A stretch of 64,000 nucleotides of DNA from Marinobacter flavimaris. Lineage in GTDB: Bacteria > Pseudomonadota > Gammaproteobacteria > Pseudomonadales > Oleiphilaceae. The stretch lies in assembly GCF_002933295.1 (NCBI RefSeq), contig NZ_PSSW01000008.1:124001-188000 (forward strand), in the 5' to 3' direction. Below are positions 13,625 through 24,157 of this stretch, one piece after another (the first letter of the stretch is position 1; each line of letters begins with the position of its first letter). The notes below the pieces were generated by a model. That model was not told where the DNA came from. It saw nothing but the letters and a program-made list of their open reading frames with translations, and did no database searches. A program made the position numbers and the translations under genes.

Positions 13625-13653
13625 AAAAGAGCCGGCATAACGCCGGCTCTTTT
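13625..13653. terminator. Bidirectional terminator between the PilZ gene and fabI
   Basis: A perfect 12-bp stem (AAAAGAGCCGGC with GCCGGCTCTTTT) and a 5-base loop has A and T runs on its two sides. It can therefore stop both the + strand PilZ transcript and the - strand fabI transcript. Confidence 0.9.
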
Positions 13654-13673
13654 ACGTTCGGGGAGGGTGAGAC

Positions 13674-14459
13674 TTACTCTTCAAGTTCACCCATTCCGGT
13701 AATGTTGAAGCCGCCGTCCACGTACATGATCTCGCCGGTAATACCGGAGGACATATCAGAGCCGAGGAATGCAGCAGCATTACCCACTTCGTCGATGGTG
13801 ACGTTTCGCCGCAGCGGCGCACGCCTGGCATTTTCGGCCAGCATCTTACGGAAGCTCTTGATGCCAGAGGCGGCCAGGGTCTTGATCGGACCCGCGGAAA
13901 TGCCATTCACACGAATGCCGTCCCGGCCCAGGCTGGCGGCCATGTAGCGAACATTGGCTTCCAGGGAAGCCTTGGCCAAGCCCATCACATTGTAGTTCTG
14001 CAGAACCTTCTCAGCGCCCAGGTAGCTCAGGGTAATCAGCGAGCTGCCTTCATGCATCATGCCGCGGGCACCCTTGGCCAGCGCGACAAAGCTGTAGGAG
14101 CTGATATCGTGGGCAATGCGGAAGCCATCACGGGTGGTCACGTCGACGTAGTTGCCGTCCAGCTCGTGTCCAGGCGCATAGCCGACAGCATGCACAATGA
14201 TGTCGATGTTGTCCCAGTGCTTGCCCAGCTCTTTGAAGACGTTTTCAATTTCTTCGTCGCTTGCGACATCGCAGGGGAAAGTCAGCTTGCTTCCCCACTG
14301 TTCGGCGAACTTCTCAACCCGTGGCTGAAGTTTTTCATTCTGGTAGGTAAACGCCAGTTCGGCACCCTCGCGGGCGAAGGCCTCGGCGATACCGTAAGCA
14401 ATGGACAGTTTGCTGGCTACGCCAACGATCAGTGCTTTCTTGCCACTGAGGATTCCCAT
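13674..14459 (-). CDS. fabI: Enoyl-ACP reductase FabI
   Basis: FabI carries out the last reduction in each cycle of type II fatty acid synthesis, using NADH. It is the target of triclosan. The 261-residue SDR-family protein starts [19 protein letters not shown] and carries the FabI-type active site with Tyr in [10 protein letters not shown] and the downstream Lys. The ATG at 14459 is chosen over an in-frame start 23 codons earlier because it matches the family's N-terminus and has a GGGA ribosome site. It is the last gene of the mltD-yejABEF-fabI run, 65 bases after yejF, the same order as in Pseudomonas aeruginosa. Confidence 0.97.
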   Translation of the reverse strand: MGILSGKKALIVGVASKLSIAYGIAEAFAREGAELAFTYQNEKLQPRVEKFAEQWGSKLTFPCDVASDEEIENVFKELGKHWDNIDIIVHAVGYAPGHELDGNYVDVTTRDGFRIAHDISSYSFVALAKGARGMMHEGSSLITLSYLGAEKVLQNYNVMGLAKASLEANVRYMAASLGRDGIRVNGISAGPIKTLAASGIKSFRKMLAENARRAPLRRNVTIDEVGNAAAFLGSDMSSGITGEIMYVDGGFNITGMGELEE

Positions 14460-14524
14460 GGGTCGTTCTCCCTGTGTTCCTGATTTGCGAGCATTATCCC
14501 TGAGTGCTCTGGTCGGGGTAACGC

Positions 14525-16129
14525 TCAAATAGTCGTAGTTGGTTTCTGGTAAAAGAACGCGGCGTTCAGCAGTTCACGGGTGTACTCCGCCTGCGGTGCA
14601 TCGAAAATCCTGGCCGCGTCACCATATTCCACGATCCGGCCATGCTGCAGCACCAGCAGCTTATGGCTCAGGGCGCGCACCACAGCCAGGTCATGGCTGA
14701 TAAAGATATAGCTTAGACCATAACGGGTCTGGATAGCCCTCAACAGTTCAATGACCTGCTTCTGCACGGTGCGGTCCAGGGCGGATGTGGGTTCGTCCAG
14801 AATGATCAGGTCGGGCTGCAGCACCAGAGCCCGGGCGATGGCAATGCGTTGGCGCTGGCCGCCAGAGAATTCGTGTGGATAACGATGCCGTGCCTCCGGA
14901 TCAAGGCCAACGTCGGTGAGCGCGCGAATCACTTTGCTGTCGTGTTCGGCTGCGTTTTCCGCGTCGTGGATCTCCAGCCCTTCGCGGACAATTTCGGCAA
15001 TGGACATTCTGGGACTGAGGCTGCCAAACGGATCCTGAAAGACAATCTGCACGCGCCTTCGCCAGGGCCTGAAATCCTTCTGGTTAAGAAACGCCAGCTC
15101 CTCGCCCGCGAGGCGGATACTTCCGGTACTGGCGGTAAGCTTCAGCAGCGCATGGCCGATGGTGGTTTTGCCGCTGCCACTTTCCCCGACGATTCCGAGC
15201 GTTTCGCCGCGATTGAGCTGGAAATCGGCGCCCTGCACAGCGTGAAAGGATTCCTTCACCTTGCCCAAAAGGCTCTTTCGTATCGGGAAACGCACGTCCA
15301 GTCGCTCAACAGCCAGCAACGGTTCTGCACGTTTATCGAGGGGTAGGGGCGCCTCCGGGGGCTCGGCATCCAGAAGCTTTCGTGTATAGGGGTGTTGTGG
15401 GCTGGCAAACAGGGCATCGGTATCGGCCTCTTCCACGAGTTTGCCATGTTCCATGACGGCCACCCGGTCGGCGTACCGGCGAACGATGGTCAGGTCATGG
15501 GTAATCAGAAGAATGGCCATACCCAGTTTCTTCTGAAGGTCCCTGAGCAATTCGAGAACCTGTTTCTGGACGGTTACATCCAATGCCGTCGTGGGTTCGT
15601 CCGCGATAAGGAGATCGGGTTCATTGGCCAGTGCCATGGCGATCATCACCCGCTGTTTTTGCCCCCCCGACAACTGGTGGGGATAAGCGCCAAGCTTGCT
15701 TTCCGGGTTCTGTATCCCCACGAGTTGTAGCAGTTCCAGGCAGCGCTGTTTTGCCTGTGGCCCGCGCATTCCCTTGTGCAGTTCCAGGGTTTCGCCAATC
15801 TGCTTTTCCACGGTATGTAGCGGGTTAAGGGATGTCATGGGCTCCTGGAATATCATCCCTATCTCCCGGCCGCGGATCTGGCGCATGCGCTTCTCGGTGG
15901 CGGGCAGAAGATCTTCATCGCGGTACCGGATCTGCCCGCTGGGGTAGCTGGTGTGCCGCGCATCAAGGAGGCGAAGAATTGACAGTGCCGAAATGGATTT
16001 TCCGGAGCCGCTTTCGCCCACCAGTGCGAGGGTCTCGCCTTCACGGATTGCCAGTGACAGGGATTCGACGGCTGGAAGCCCGTGATCAAAACAGATGGAA
16101 AGATCGGAAATCTGAAGTAACTGGCTCAT
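14525..16129 (-). CDS. yejF: Peptide/microcin-type ABC transporter, fused double ATPase (YejF)
   Basis: YejF powers the YejABEF importer, which takes up oligopeptides and peptide-like antibiotics such as microcin C in E. coli. The related Npp system of P. aeruginosa takes up peptidyl nucleosides. The 534-residue protein has two complete ABC cassettes in one chain: Walker A GESGSGKS (first) and GESGSGKT (second), each with an LSGGQ-type signature (QLSGGQKQR and EFSGGQRQR) and Walker B LLIADEPT / LIILDEPT. The ATG at 16129 follows the yejE stop by one base and is preferred to an in-frame start 14 codons upstream inside yejE. Confidence 0.95.
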   Translation of the reverse strand: MSQLLQISDLSICFDHGLPAVESLSLAIREGETLALVGESGSGKSISALSILRLLDARHTSYPSGQIRYRDEDLLPATEKRMRQIRGREIGMIFQEPMTSLNPLHTVEKQIGETLELHKGMRGPQAKQRCLELLQLVGIQNPESKLGAYPHQLSGGQKQRVMIAMALANEPDLLIADEPTTALDVTVQKQVLELLRDLQKKLGMAILLITHDLTIVRRYADRVAVMEHGKLVEEADTDALFASPQHPYTRKLLDAEPPEAPLPLDKRAEPLLAVERLDVRFPIRKSLLGKVKESFHAVQGADFQLNRGETLGIVGESGSGKTTIGHALLKLTASTGSIRLAGEELAFLNQKDFRPWRRRVQIVFQDPFGSLSPRMSIAEIVREGLEIHDAENAAEHDSKVIRALTDVGLDPEARHRYPHEFSGGQRQRIAIARALVLQPDLIILDEPTSALDRTVQKQVIELLRAIQTRYGLSYIFISHDLAVVRALSHKLLVLQHGRIVEYGDAARIFDAPQAEYTRELLNAAFFYQKPTTTI

Positions 16130-16130
16130 A

Positions 16131-17159
16131 TCAGCTCTTCCTCGGATCGAAGGCATCGCGTACGGCTTCACCCACGAACACCAGCAAGGTGAGCATCAGC
16201 GACAGCGATACGAAGGCGGATATGCCCAGCCAGGGCGCATGCAGGTTGGCCTTGCCCTGGGCAATCAGTTCCCCCAACGAGGGTGAACCGGAGGGCAGAC
16301 CAAAGCCCAGGAAATCCAGGGAGGTCAGGCCGGTAATTGCCCCCGTCAGAATGAACGGGAGGAAGGTCAGTGTGGCTACCATGGCATTGGGGAGTATATG
16401 CCGGAACATGATTTTGCGGTTGTCCAGACCCAGTGCACGGGCAGCTTTGACGTATTCGAAGTTACGGGCACGCAGGAATTCCGCACGGACCACATCCACC
16501 AGCCCCATCCAGCTGAACAGCAGCATGATGCCCAGCAGCCACCAGAAGTTTGGCTGCACAATGCTCGAGAGAATGATCAGCAGATACAGTACCGGCAGGC
16601 CGGACCAGACCTCGATAAAGCGCTGGCCCAGTAGATCAATTTTGCCGCCGTAAAAGCCCTGGATGGCGCCGACCACTACGCCGACAATGCAACTGGCGAT
16701 GGTCAGGGTAAGGCCGAACAGAACCGAAATGCGGAAGCCATAGATCACCCGGGCTGCAACATCCCGGCCCTGATCGTCGGTCCCCAGCCAGTTCTCTGCA
16801 CTCGGCGGCGCCGGTGACGGAACCTCGAGATCGTAATTGATGGTGTTGTAGCTGAACCGGATCGGTGGCCAGACCATCCACCCGTTGGCGCTTATCTCAT
16901 CGGCGATAAAGGGATCGCGATAATCGGCTTCCGTGGGCAGGAAACCTCCAAAGGTTTCTTCCGGCACGGATTGGACCACCGGGAAGTAGAGGTCGCCTTT
17001 GTACGACACGACCAGCGGTGAGTCGTTGGCAATGAGCTCGGCGACCAGTGACAGGCCGAACAGGGCGAGAAAAATCCACAAAGACCAGAAACCCCGGCGG
17101 TTTTTCCGGAAGTTCCGCAGGCGCCGCTGTTGGATCGGAGTCAGAGACCGGAAACTCAC
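16131..17159 (-). CDS. yejE: ABC transporter permease (YejE)
   Basis: This is the second permease of the YejABEF-type peptide importer. The 342-residue protein has one N-terminal membrane segment, a long periplasmic insert (~50-140), and a BPD_transp_1 core with five or so further segments. It carries the EAA loop near [24 protein letters not shown]. The N-terminal stretch [17 protein letters not shown] is typical of YejE. Its ATG overlaps the yejB stop in ATGA, so the two permeases are translationally coupled. Confidence 0.95.
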   Translation of the reverse strand: MSFRSLTPIQQRRLRNFRKNRRGFWSLWIFLALFGLSLVAELIANDSPLVVSYKGDLYFPVVQSVPEETFGGFLPTEADYRDPFIADEISANGWMVWPPIRFSYNTINYDLEVPSPAPPSAENWLGTDDQGRDVAARVIYGFRISVLFGLTLTIASCIVGVVVGAIQGFYGGKIDLLGQRFIEVWSGLPVLYLLIILSSIVQPNFWWLLGIMLLFSWMGLVDVVRAEFLRARNFEYVKAARALGLDNRKIMFRHILPNAMVATLTFLPFILTGAITGLTSLDFLGFGLPSGSPSLGELIAQGKANLHAPWLGISAFVSLSLMLTLLVFVGEAVRDAFDPRKS

Positions 17160-18241
17160 GCACCCTCCCGGCTTTCAAAATCGATCCGCGGATCGACCAG
17201 GACGTAGGTAATGTCGCTGATCAGCTTCAGGATCAGGCCCATCAGGGTGAAGATATACAGGGTGCCGAAGATCACGGGATAGTCGCGGTTCAGGGCCGCC
17301 TCGAAACCGAGCAGCCCGAGCCCGTCGAGGGAGAAGATCACTTCAATCAGCAGGGAGCCCGTAAAGAACAGAGCGACAAGGACGCCTGGCAGGCTGGCAA
17401 TCACGATCAGCATGGCATTGCGAAATACGTGGCCATACAGCACTTCTTTCTGGTCCAGACCCTTGGCGCGGGCGGTTACCACGTACTGCTTTCCGATCTC
17501 ATCCAGGAAGGAATTCTTGGTAAGCAGGGTCAGGGTGGCAAAACCGCCGATCACATTTGCGGTGACGGGCAACGCCAGGTGCCAGAAGTAATCCCCGATT
17601 TTCTGGTACCAGGTAAGCTCGTCGAAATTCGAAGAGGTCAGGCCCCGGAGCGGAAACCAGTCGAAATAACTGCCCCCGGCAAACAACACGATGAGCAGTA
17701 TCGCGAAGAGGAAGCCCGGAATGGCGTAGCCCACCACAATGGCTGAGCTGGTCCAGACATCGAACCTGGAGCCGTCTGTAACGGCTTTCCGGATGCCCAG
17801 GGGGATGGAAATAAAATAGATGATCAGCGTCGACCACAGCCCCAGGGAGATCGAAACGGGCATTTTATCGATTATCAGGTCGATGACGCTTTTTTCCCGG
17901 AAGAAGGAATCACCGAAGTTGAACGTGGCGTAATCGCCAAGCATCTTGAAGAAGCGTTCGTGAGCAGGCTTGTCGAAGCCATACATGACTTCGATTTCTT
18001 TCAGAAGCTCATCGGGTATGCCGCGGGAACCACGCGTGTCGCCGGAAGAGTCGGCTACCTCGCCACCTGTTCCACCACCGGAAGCCCGGGCCAGCGCGCT
18101 GCCGCCGTGGCCTTCCATCTCAGCGATAAGCTGCTCAACGGGACCACCGGGGGCCGCCTGCACAATGACAAAGTTGAGCAGCATGATTCCGATCAGCGTG
18201 GGGATGATCAGCGCCAGACGCCTGAGTATGTAGATGCCCAT
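17156..18241 (-). CDS. yejB: ABC transporter permease (YejB)
   Basis: This is the first permease of the importer. The 361-residue protein starts with the classic [19 protein letters not shown] membrane anchor. It has the YejB-type Gly/Ser-rich periplasmic insert (~50-75), and the EAA loop near [23 protein letters not shown]. The gene lies 15 bases after yejA and overlaps yejE by 4 bases. Length and topology are normal for DppB/YejB permeases. Confidence 0.95.
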   Translation of the reverse strand: MGIYILRRLALIIPTLIGIMLLNFVIVQAAPGGPVEQLIAEMEGHGGSALARASGGGTGGEVADSSGDTRGSRGIPDELLKEIEVMYGFDKPAHERFFKMLGDYATFNFGDSFFREKSVIDLIIDKMPVSISLGLWSTLIIYFISIPLGIRKAVTDGSRFDVWTSSAIVVGYAIPGFLFAILLIVLFAGGSYFDWFPLRGLTSSNFDELTWYQKIGDYFWHLALPVTANVIGGFATLTLLTKNSFLDEIGKQYVVTARAKGLDQKEVLYGHVFRNAMLIVIASLPGVLVALFFTGSLLIEVIFSLDGLGLLGFEAALNRDYPVIFGTLYIFTLMGLILKLISDITYVLVDPRIDFESREGA

Positions 18242-18256
18242 TTGGCGGCGTTTTCC

Positions 18257-20080
18257 TCAGGGCTTCGCCCACCAGTTGTCCAGATCAATGCCGTTTTTCG
18301 GCGTCTCGGCTGGACGTTGCAGATGGTTCCAGTAGGCGACACGGTCGCTTCTCAGGTGCCAGTGAGGAATCACATAATAGTGGTGCAGCAGAACCCGGTC
18401 CAAGGCGCGAACCCGGTAAACCAGTTCCTCTCGGTTTGGCGCCTGAATGACCATGTTCACAAGCTCGTCGATCACCGGATCGCTCACGCCCATGTAATTC
18501 CGTGAGCCTTTGGCATCCACGGTGGATGAATGCCAGTATTCCCGCTGTTCATTGCCCGGGGAATCCGATTGGCCGAACACCTGGGTGATCATATCGAAAT
18601 CGAATTCCCGCAGGCGCTGGATGTACTGGTTGCTGTCCACGAGGCGTACGGTCACATCGATACCGAGACGGCCGAGGTTGTTCTTGAAAGGCAGAACCAC
18701 CCGCTCGAAGCTTTTCTGGAACAGCAGGATTTCGAACGCCAGTGGTTCGCCGGTTTCGCCGTGTACCATCTTGCCATCGCGGATGATATACCCGGCGGAC
18801 TTGAGCAGACCCAGAGCCGTCCTCAGATTCTCGCGGAGGCCCTGCTGGCCTTCGGTGGTGGGTGGCTGGTACTCCTCGGTAAACACATCATCGGGCAACT
18901 GATCCCGGTAAGGTTCGAGTATTTCCAGTTCACGGCCGGTGGGGAGACCCGAGGAAGCGAGATCGCTGTTTTCAAAGTAGCTGTCAGTACGGGTGTACTG
19001 GTCGAAGAAGAGGTTCTTGTTGGCCCACTGGAAGTCGAAACCATAGGCCAGCGCTTCACGAACCAGCGGGTCGGAAAACACCTTTCTGCGGGTGTTGAAG
19101 GCAAAACCCTGCATGCCTGAAGGCCGGTGATGCTCGATGGCTTCCTTGATGATCGTGCCGTTTTCGAAACGCTCCCCGGTGTAGGCTGTGGCCCAGTTCT
19201 TGGCAGAAGACTCCAACCGGAAATCGAAACTGCCGGCCTTGAACGCCTCCAGCGCCACGGTGTCATCGGTGTAGTAGTCGTAGGTGATCTGATCGAAGTT
19301 GAAGCGGCCATTCCGGACGCCAAGATCCTGTGCCCAGTAATCGTCAACCCGTTCGTAAGTAATCGACCGGCCTGCTTCGAAGTCACCAATCCGGTAGGGG
19401 CCACTGCCCAACGGCGGGTTGAGGCCATTCTTGCCAAATTCGCGATCGGCCCAGTAGTGTTGGGGCAAAATGGGCATCTGGCCGAGGATCAGCGGCAGCT
19501 CCCGATTGCTGGTTTCCTTGAAGTCAAAACGTACTCGCTGAGGGCTTTCTATCGTGACTGTTTCGACGTCAGCGTAGTAGTTCCGAAAGAAGGGGTGCCC
19601 CTGGGTAGTAAGCGTGTCGAAGGAGAATTTCACATCCTCAGCGGTAATGGCTTCGCCATCGTGGAACCGCGCCTGTTCACGGATATTGAAAACCACATAG
19701 CTCCGGTCTTCGGGTGTCTCCAGGGATTCGGCAATCAGGCCGTAGGCCGAAAAGGGCTCATCGTCAGACGACTCAAGGAGTGTGTCATACAGATAGTTGC
19801 TGATGCCCGCGGCGGCAACACCCCGGATATCAAAAGGATTGAATGAGTCGAAGCCGTTGGCAACAACCGCCATTTTCAGGGTGCCGCCTTTCGGGGCTTC
19901 CGGATTCACGTAATCGAAGTGGCTGAACCCGGCGGGGTATTTGGTGTCCCCGTGCATGGCAATGCCATGGGCTGGCATTGCCTCGTCGGCGACGGAAAAG
20001 GGTGAGATAAGCGGTGTGGCAATAAGTGCCAGGGCTGATAAAAACGACGTAAGGGATGAGGCTTTCCGTGTTCTTGTCAT
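18257..20080 (-). CDS. yejA: Periplasmic peptide-binding protein (YejA/NppA type)
   Basis: This is the substrate-binding subunit of the importer and belongs to the SBP_bac_5 family of oligopeptide binders. The 607-residue precursor has a signal peptide (~residues 1-31, ending near SPFSVADE). The mature protein has the family sequence GGTLKMAVVANGFDSFNPF and the ITAEDVKFSFDTL stretch. It sets substrate range; peptides or peptide-nucleoside compounds are expected from the family, but the true ligand cannot be read from the sequence. It starts 12 bases after mltD. Confidence 0.93.
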   Translation of the reverse strand: MTRTRKASSLTSFLSALALIATPLISPFSVADEAMPAHGIAMHGDTKYPAGFSHFDYVNPEAPKGGTLKMAVVANGFDSFNPFDIRGVAAAGISNYLYDTLLESSDDEPFSAYGLIAESLETPEDRSYVVFNIREQARFHDGEAITAEDVKFSFDTLTTQGHPFFRNYYADVETVTIESPQRVRFDFKETSNRELPLILGQMPILPQHYWADREFGKNGLNPPLGSGPYRIGDFEAGRSITYERVDDYWAQDLGVRNGRFNFDQITYDYYTDDTVALEAFKAGSFDFRLESSAKNWATAYTGERFENGTIIKEAIEHHRPSGMQGFAFNTRRKVFSDPLVREALAYGFDFQWANKNLFFDQYTRTDSYFENSDLASSGLPTGRELEILEPYRDQLPDDVFTEEYQPPTTEGQQGLRENLRTALGLLKSAGYIIRDGKMVHGETGEPLAFEILLFQKSFERVVLPFKNNLGRLGIDVTVRLVDSNQYIQRLREFDFDMITQVFGQSDSPGNEQREYWHSSTVDAKGSRNYMGVSDPVIDELVNMVIQAPNREELVYRVRALDRVLLHHYYVIPHWHLRSDRVAYWNHLQRPAETPKNGIDLDNWWAKP

Positions 20081-20092
20081 AAGTCTCGCACG

Positions 20093-21793
20093 TCAGGGAC
20101 TGTTTCGGATATCAACGTAGAGTACCAGACTTTGCCCGGGTTGCAGATAACGGGCGGTATTCAGATCGTTCCAGCTTGCGATGTCCCGCACATTCACGGA
20201 AAACCTGCTGGCAATCCGGGCAAGGGAGTCGCCTTTGCGCACCCGGTAGCCTACTTTCCGAACCATAGCCTTGCCACGGCCACTGTTGGCTGCCACAACC
20301 GTCGGCTGACTGGTTTTGGACCAGATGACCAGTTCCTTGCCGGGTATCAGCGGATCGCCCGGCGCCATACCGTTCCAGGCAGCAACTTCACGTACGGACA
20401 CCCGGTGCTCGCGGGCAATGTCCCAGAAGGTGTCGCCCTTGCGCACCGTGTAACGAACCTTGTTACCGTCCCGCTTACGCTCCTGTTTGCGCTCAAGGCG
20501 CTGGGAGGCGCTCAGGGCGTAAGCATCGCTGCCCTTGGAAGCAAAGGGAATCATCAGGCGCTGGCCAATTCGTATCAGGTCGCTGTCCAGATTGTTGACC
20601 TGCTGCAGCACTGACGGCGTTGTGGAGAACTTGCGGGAGATCGAATTGAGACTGTCTCCGGATTTGACTTCGTAGTTGCGCCAGGACACCCGTTGATTGG
20701 CTGGAATTTCAGCCAGGGCGGCACGGAACGTCTCCGCATTCCCAACCGGAACGAGCAACCGGTGAGGTCCATCCGGCGAAGTTGCCCAGCGATTGTAGGA
20801 GGGGTTCAGGAGGTAGATCTCGTCGACATCTACTCCGGCCAGTTCTGCCGCCTGGGCAAGGTCGAGCTGGGAGCCGGTATCAACAACTTCGAAGTAGGGT
20901 TCGTCTTTCAGCGATGGCAGTTCGATGCCATAGGCCTCGGGATTGTCGAATATTTTCGCCAGAGCAATCAGTTTGGGGACGTAGTGTCTGGTCTCCCGGG
21001 GCAGGTGAAGAGACCAGAAGTCTGTCGGCTTGTTGGCGTTCCGGTTGCGGCGCATGGCGCTGGAAACCGTGCCGCCGCCGCTGTTGTAGGCGGCAAGGGC
21101 GAGCGTGTGGTCGCCATCAAACCGGTTTGCGAGGCGCTCGAGATAGGTCAGGGCAGCGTCGGTTGCGGCGATGACGTCACGACGGTCATCGTGCCACCAG
21201 CTCTGTGTCAGGCCAAAGTATTTGCCCGTGGAGGGAATGAATTGCCAGAGACCGGCCGCGCGCCCATGGGAGTACGCAAACGGATCGAACGCGCTTTCAA
21301 CAACGGGGAGCAGAGCATATTCGGCAGGCAAGCCCCGCTTTTCGGTCTCGTTGACGATATAGTGAAGGTAGCGACTGCCGCGTTCCACAACCCGGTCAAT
21401 GTAGCCGGGATGTCGGGCATACCAGTTCAACTGGTCCCGAACCCGTTCATTGTCGATATCGTGATCCAGAACAAATCCTGAGCGCAGTCTTGCCCACAGA
21501 TCTTGCTCAACTGCCTCCGCCTCAGCGGTTTTCTGAACCGGATTGTCGAGCTTCTCCCGGGCATCCCTGGCAGCATCCTTCAATTCCGGAGCAATAGCTT
21601 CGTCCAGCGGCTCGTCGCGGGCAGCGTCACGGTTTTCTCCGGTCTCGACAGCTTTCTTGAGCCCTTCATCGCCCGCGGCGACCGTGACTTCCTGTGTGTT
21701 CAGCGGGCTTTGCTCTCCCTGGCTGATCAGGCTGGTGCAGCCACTTGCGAGGGCTCCGGCGAAAAACAAAAACGACAATCGTCTGGCCGACAT
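20093..21793 (-). CDS. mltD: Membrane-bound lytic transglycosylase D with three LysM repeats
   Basis: MltD cleaves the glycan strands of peptidoglycan to 1,6-anhydromuropeptides. The 566-residue lipoprotein has an N-terminal lipobox ending in Cys19 (LASGC), then a charged spacer. Its SLT domain has the catalytic Glu in VVESAFDPFAYS and the AGLWQFIPSTGKYFGL motif. Three LysM peptidoglycan-binding repeats follow, beginning near NYEVKSGDS, RYTVRKGDT and GYRVRKGDS. E. coli MltD has two LysM repeats, so this form is slightly longer at the C-terminus. It heads the run mltD-yejABEF-fabI. Confidence 0.96.
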   Translation of the reverse strand: MSARRLSFLFFAGALASGCTSLISQGEQSPLNTQEVTVAAGDEGLKKAVETGENRDAARDEPLDEAIAPELKDAARDAREKLDNPVQKTAEAEAVEQDLWARLRSGFVLDHDIDNERVRDQLNWYARHPGYIDRVVERGSRYLHYIVNETEKRGLPAEYALLPVVESAFDPFAYSHGRAAGLWQFIPSTGKYFGLTQSWWHDDRRDVIAATDAALTYLERLANRFDGDHTLALAAYNSGGGTVSSAMRRNRNANKPTDFWSLHLPRETRHYVPKLIALAKIFDNPEAYGIELPSLKDEPYFEVVDTGSQLDLAQAAELAGVDVDEIYLLNPSYNRWATSPDGPHRLLVPVGNAETFRAALAEIPANQRVSWRNYEVKSGDSLNSISRKFSTTPSVLQQVNNLDSDLIRIGQRLMIPFASKGSDAYALSASQRLERKQERKRDGNKVRYTVRKGDTFWDIAREHRVSVREVAAWNGMAPGDPLIPGKELVIWSKTSQPTVVAANSGRGKAMVRKVGYRVRKGDSLARIASRFSVNVRDIASWNDLNTARYLQPGQSLVLYVDIRNSP

Positions 21794-21912
21794 AACAGCA
21801 TCCGGGTTCAGGTTGAGGCCGGATTCAGCATCTGAAACTCCGGCATATTGAACAATTTACGGTCACAATTTTGAAATGATTCTATGGGACCGATTAAAAA
21901 GGGGTCAAGAAA

Positions 21913-21942
21913 CCTCTCGTTACGGCTCTGAGAGGATTTGTT
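21913..21942 (-). terminator. Weak terminator-like hairpin after gloB
   Basis: CCTCTC and GAGAGG form a 6-bp stem with an 11-base loop, followed on the minus strand by TTTCTT. It lies between gloB and mltD. The stem is short, so read-through is likely. Confidence 0.4.
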
Positions 21943-21961
21943 AAGTGCGTATCACCAGGCG

Positions 21962-22756
21962 TCAGAAATTATCCTTGCCGTGGCGAATGGCCGCAAAAAT
22001 AGCGTTATCGGAATCGGCGGGCAGGCCGCGGCTTGAGCAATAGGCCCGGGCGGAGTCCACTACCGCCGGATCATCCCACCGCAGAAACGGATTGAGCCGT
22101 TTCTCGTTCTCGAGGATTGAAGGAACCGTCGGTTCTCCTGCATCGCGGGCGGCCTGACACTCCTGCTCGAACGTCCGGAGACCTTCGTCTTCCGGCAACC
22201 AGCTGCGGGCAAAGCGCAGGTTCGCGAGGGTGTACTCGTGGGCGCAGTAAACGGCGGTCTTGCCAGGCAGCGCCCGGAGGGTCTGAAGAGACTGACGCAT
22301 CTGCTCCGGTGAGCCCTCGAACAGACGTCCGCATCCACAGACAAAAAGGGTATCGCCACAGAAGAGAACCGGCCGACCATTTACCTCGACGTCGGTGAAG
22401 TAGGCAATATGATCGAGAGTATGGCCGGGAACGCCCAGGACCTGGAAGGTGATATCTTCCCAGATCACCTCGTCACCGGGATGAACCAGGTTGGTACTGC
22501 CTTTGTAGGGCGAATCCGCGGGGCCCGTTACCCTGCAATCCGGAAAACGGGAGAGCAATTCTTTGACACCGCCGACATGGTCCGGATGATGGTGGGTCAC
22601 CAGAATGGTATCCAGGGTCAGTCCGTTCTCGGCCAGATGGTCCAGGACCGGTTGGGCCTGGCCCGGGTCCACGATCAGCGCCTTGTCGCTGGCGGTGTCG
22701 GAAAGGCACCAGATATAGTTGTCACTGAAGGCGGGTATGGCGGAAATGGTCAGCAT
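21962..22756 (-). CDS. gloB: Hydroxyacylglutathione hydrolase (glyoxalase II)
   Basis: GloB hydrolyses S-lactoylglutathione to lactate and glutathione, the second step of methylglyoxal detoxification. The 264-residue metallo-beta-lactamase-fold enzyme has the binuclear metal motif [10 protein letters not shown] near residue 55 and the C-terminal substrate region [10 protein letters not shown]. The ATG at 22756 gives the family's normal N-terminus [16 protein letters not shown]; an in-frame start four codons earlier is less likely. It diverges from the methyltransferase gene at 22853. Confidence 0.96.
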   Translation of the reverse strand: MLTISAIPAFSDNYIWCLSDTASDKALIVDPGQAQPVLDHLAENGLTLDTILVTHHHPDHVGGVKELLSRFPDCRVTGPADSPYKGSTNLVHPGDEVIWEDITFQVLGVPGHTLDHIAYFTDVEVNGRPVLFCGDTLFVCGCGRLFEGSPEQMRQSLQTLRALPGKTAVYCAHEYTLANLRFARSWLPEDEGLRTFEQECQAARDAGEPTVPSILENEKRLNPFLRWDDPAVVDSARAYCSSRGLPADSDNAIFAAIRHGKDNF

Positions 22757-22852
22757 AGGGCCCCACATGTGCTTATCGAATGTGACTGATATGATAGAGC
22801 ATTAAATACAAGGCCCCAACCATGGGAAAGGGCTTCCTGGAGTGGCGCATTG

Positions 22853-23647
22853 GTGAGTGAATCCGAGGCAGTTGATTATTCCGCCAGACATGAGAGCTTT
22901 GAGCGCTGGTTCCAGACCCCGCTTGGTCGGGCACTGTTGGCCGACCAGAGACGCTTTGTCGACGCCGAGCTACAGCGTCTGACAGGCGCCAGGCAGTTGC
23001 AGGTGGGGATCAGCCATCGGCTGCCATTGGCTACCGGCACGGATTTTTCCCAGAAGATCATGACAGCGCCAAGATGGTATCCCCATATTCCGGATGGAGT
23101 CGCCATCTGCGATGCCGACGAGCTGGCCTTTCCCGGTGACTCGATGGATCTTGTCGTGCTGCATCACACGGCCGATTTCTCTCCTTACCCTCACCAGGTG
23201 ATTCGCGAGGCGGCGCGCGTGCTCCGGGGAGAGGGCACGATGGCGCTGTTTGGTTTTAACCCTCTGAGCCTCTGGGGCGCGCGCAAACTGATCTCCAGGA
23301 GCAGCGAGGGCCCGTGGGGCGGTCGCTTCCTCTTGCGCGGACGCATGGAAGACTGGCTGCACTTGCTGGGCTTTAATGTCGAAGCGTCGATTACCCGGTT
23401 TTTCAGGCCACCACTGCAGCGCAGTGGTCGCAAGCCGACGAGCCGGATTGACAACCGTTTGTCCGGAAATCGACTCCTGCCAGTAGGCGCCTATTACTGT
23501 ATCCTTGCCAAAAAACGCGTCCACGCCCGGTTGCCAAGGCGCCCCGTCTGGCGCCAAAGCAAGGTGATTGCCCTGCCGGGCACCGGTACCGTTGGCGCCT
23601 CCCGAGGTTGCAGCCGCAGTGGCTCGCCGATTAACAGACCGAAGTGA
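22853..23647 (+). CDS. Class I SAM-dependent methyltransferase (substrate unknown)
   Basis: The 264-residue product has a Methyltransf_11-type core: an acidic residue region in AICDADELAFPGDSMDLVVLHHT and the post-motif GEGTMALFGFNPLSLWG. The N-terminal motif I is degenerate. The family sits beside gloB and rnhA in Pseudomonas as well, where I know no assigned substrate. The GTG at 22853 is taken as start because TGGAG lies upstream at about 10 bases; a TTG directly before it is also possible. The C-terminus is rich in Arg and Pro. rnhA follows after 28 bases. Confidence 0.82.
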   Translation: MSESEAVDYSARHESFERWFQTPLGRALLADQRRFVDAELQRLTGARQLQVGISHRLPLATGTDFSQKIMTAPRWYPHIPDGVAICDADELAFPGDSMDLVVLHHTADFSPYPHQVIREAARVLRGEGTMALFGFNPLSLWGARKLISRSSEGPWGGRFLLRGRMEDWLHLLGFNVEASITRFFRPPLQRSGRKPTSRIDNRLSGNRLLPVGAYYCILAKKRVHARLPRRPVWRQSKVIALPGTGTVGASRGCSRSGSPINRPK

Positions 23648-23675
23648 ATCACCGAAAATTAAATCAGGAGGCTGA

Positions 23676-24119
23676 ATGGCCGGCAAGGTAACCCTCTATA
23701 CGGATGGCGCCTGCAAAGGCAACCCCGGGCCCGGCGGCTGGGGCGTGGTTTTGCGCTATGGCGACAATCGAAAGACCCTGCACGGCGGGGAGGCGAATAC
23801 CACGAACAACCGCATGGAATTAATGGCAGCCATCCGTGGTCTGGAGGCCCTGAAGCGCCCGTGCGAGGTGGAGCTGTTTACGGATTCGCAGTACGTGCGC
23901 AAAGGCATTACGGAATGGATGGCAGGCTGGAAGCGGAACGGCTGGAAGACCTCCGCGAAAAAGCCCGTGAAGAACGAAGATCTCTGGCGCGAGCTGGATG
24001 CCGAAGTGGCCCGGCACCAGATTAACTGGCACTGGGTAAAAGGGCACTCTGGTGTTCCTGACAATGAACTGGCGGATGAACTGGCCAATCGCGGTGTCGA
24101 CGAGCTTTCCGGCGCATAG
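23676..24119 (+). CDS. rnhA: Ribonuclease HI
   Basis: RNase HI degrades RNA in RNA-DNA hybrids and helps remove primers and R-loops. The 147-residue protein has the catalytic carboxylates in [16 protein letters not shown] (Asp10), in the [14 protein letters not shown] stretch (Glu48), and in LFTDSQYV. It has the basic handle region around [16 protein letters not shown] and the His loop in VKGHSG. A strong AGGAGG site precedes the ATG. rnhA-dnaQ adjacency is widely conserved. Confidence 0.98.
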   Translation: MAGKVTLYTDGACKGNPGPGGWGVVLRYGDNRKTLHGGEANTTNNRMELMAAIRGLEALKRPCEVELFTDSQYVRKGITEWMAGWKRNGWKTSAKKPVKNEDLWRELDAEVARHQINWHWVKGHSGVPDNELADELANRGVDELSGA

Positions 24120-24157
24120 ATTCAGAGCGCATAAATACAGTTAACCAGGTACAGGCA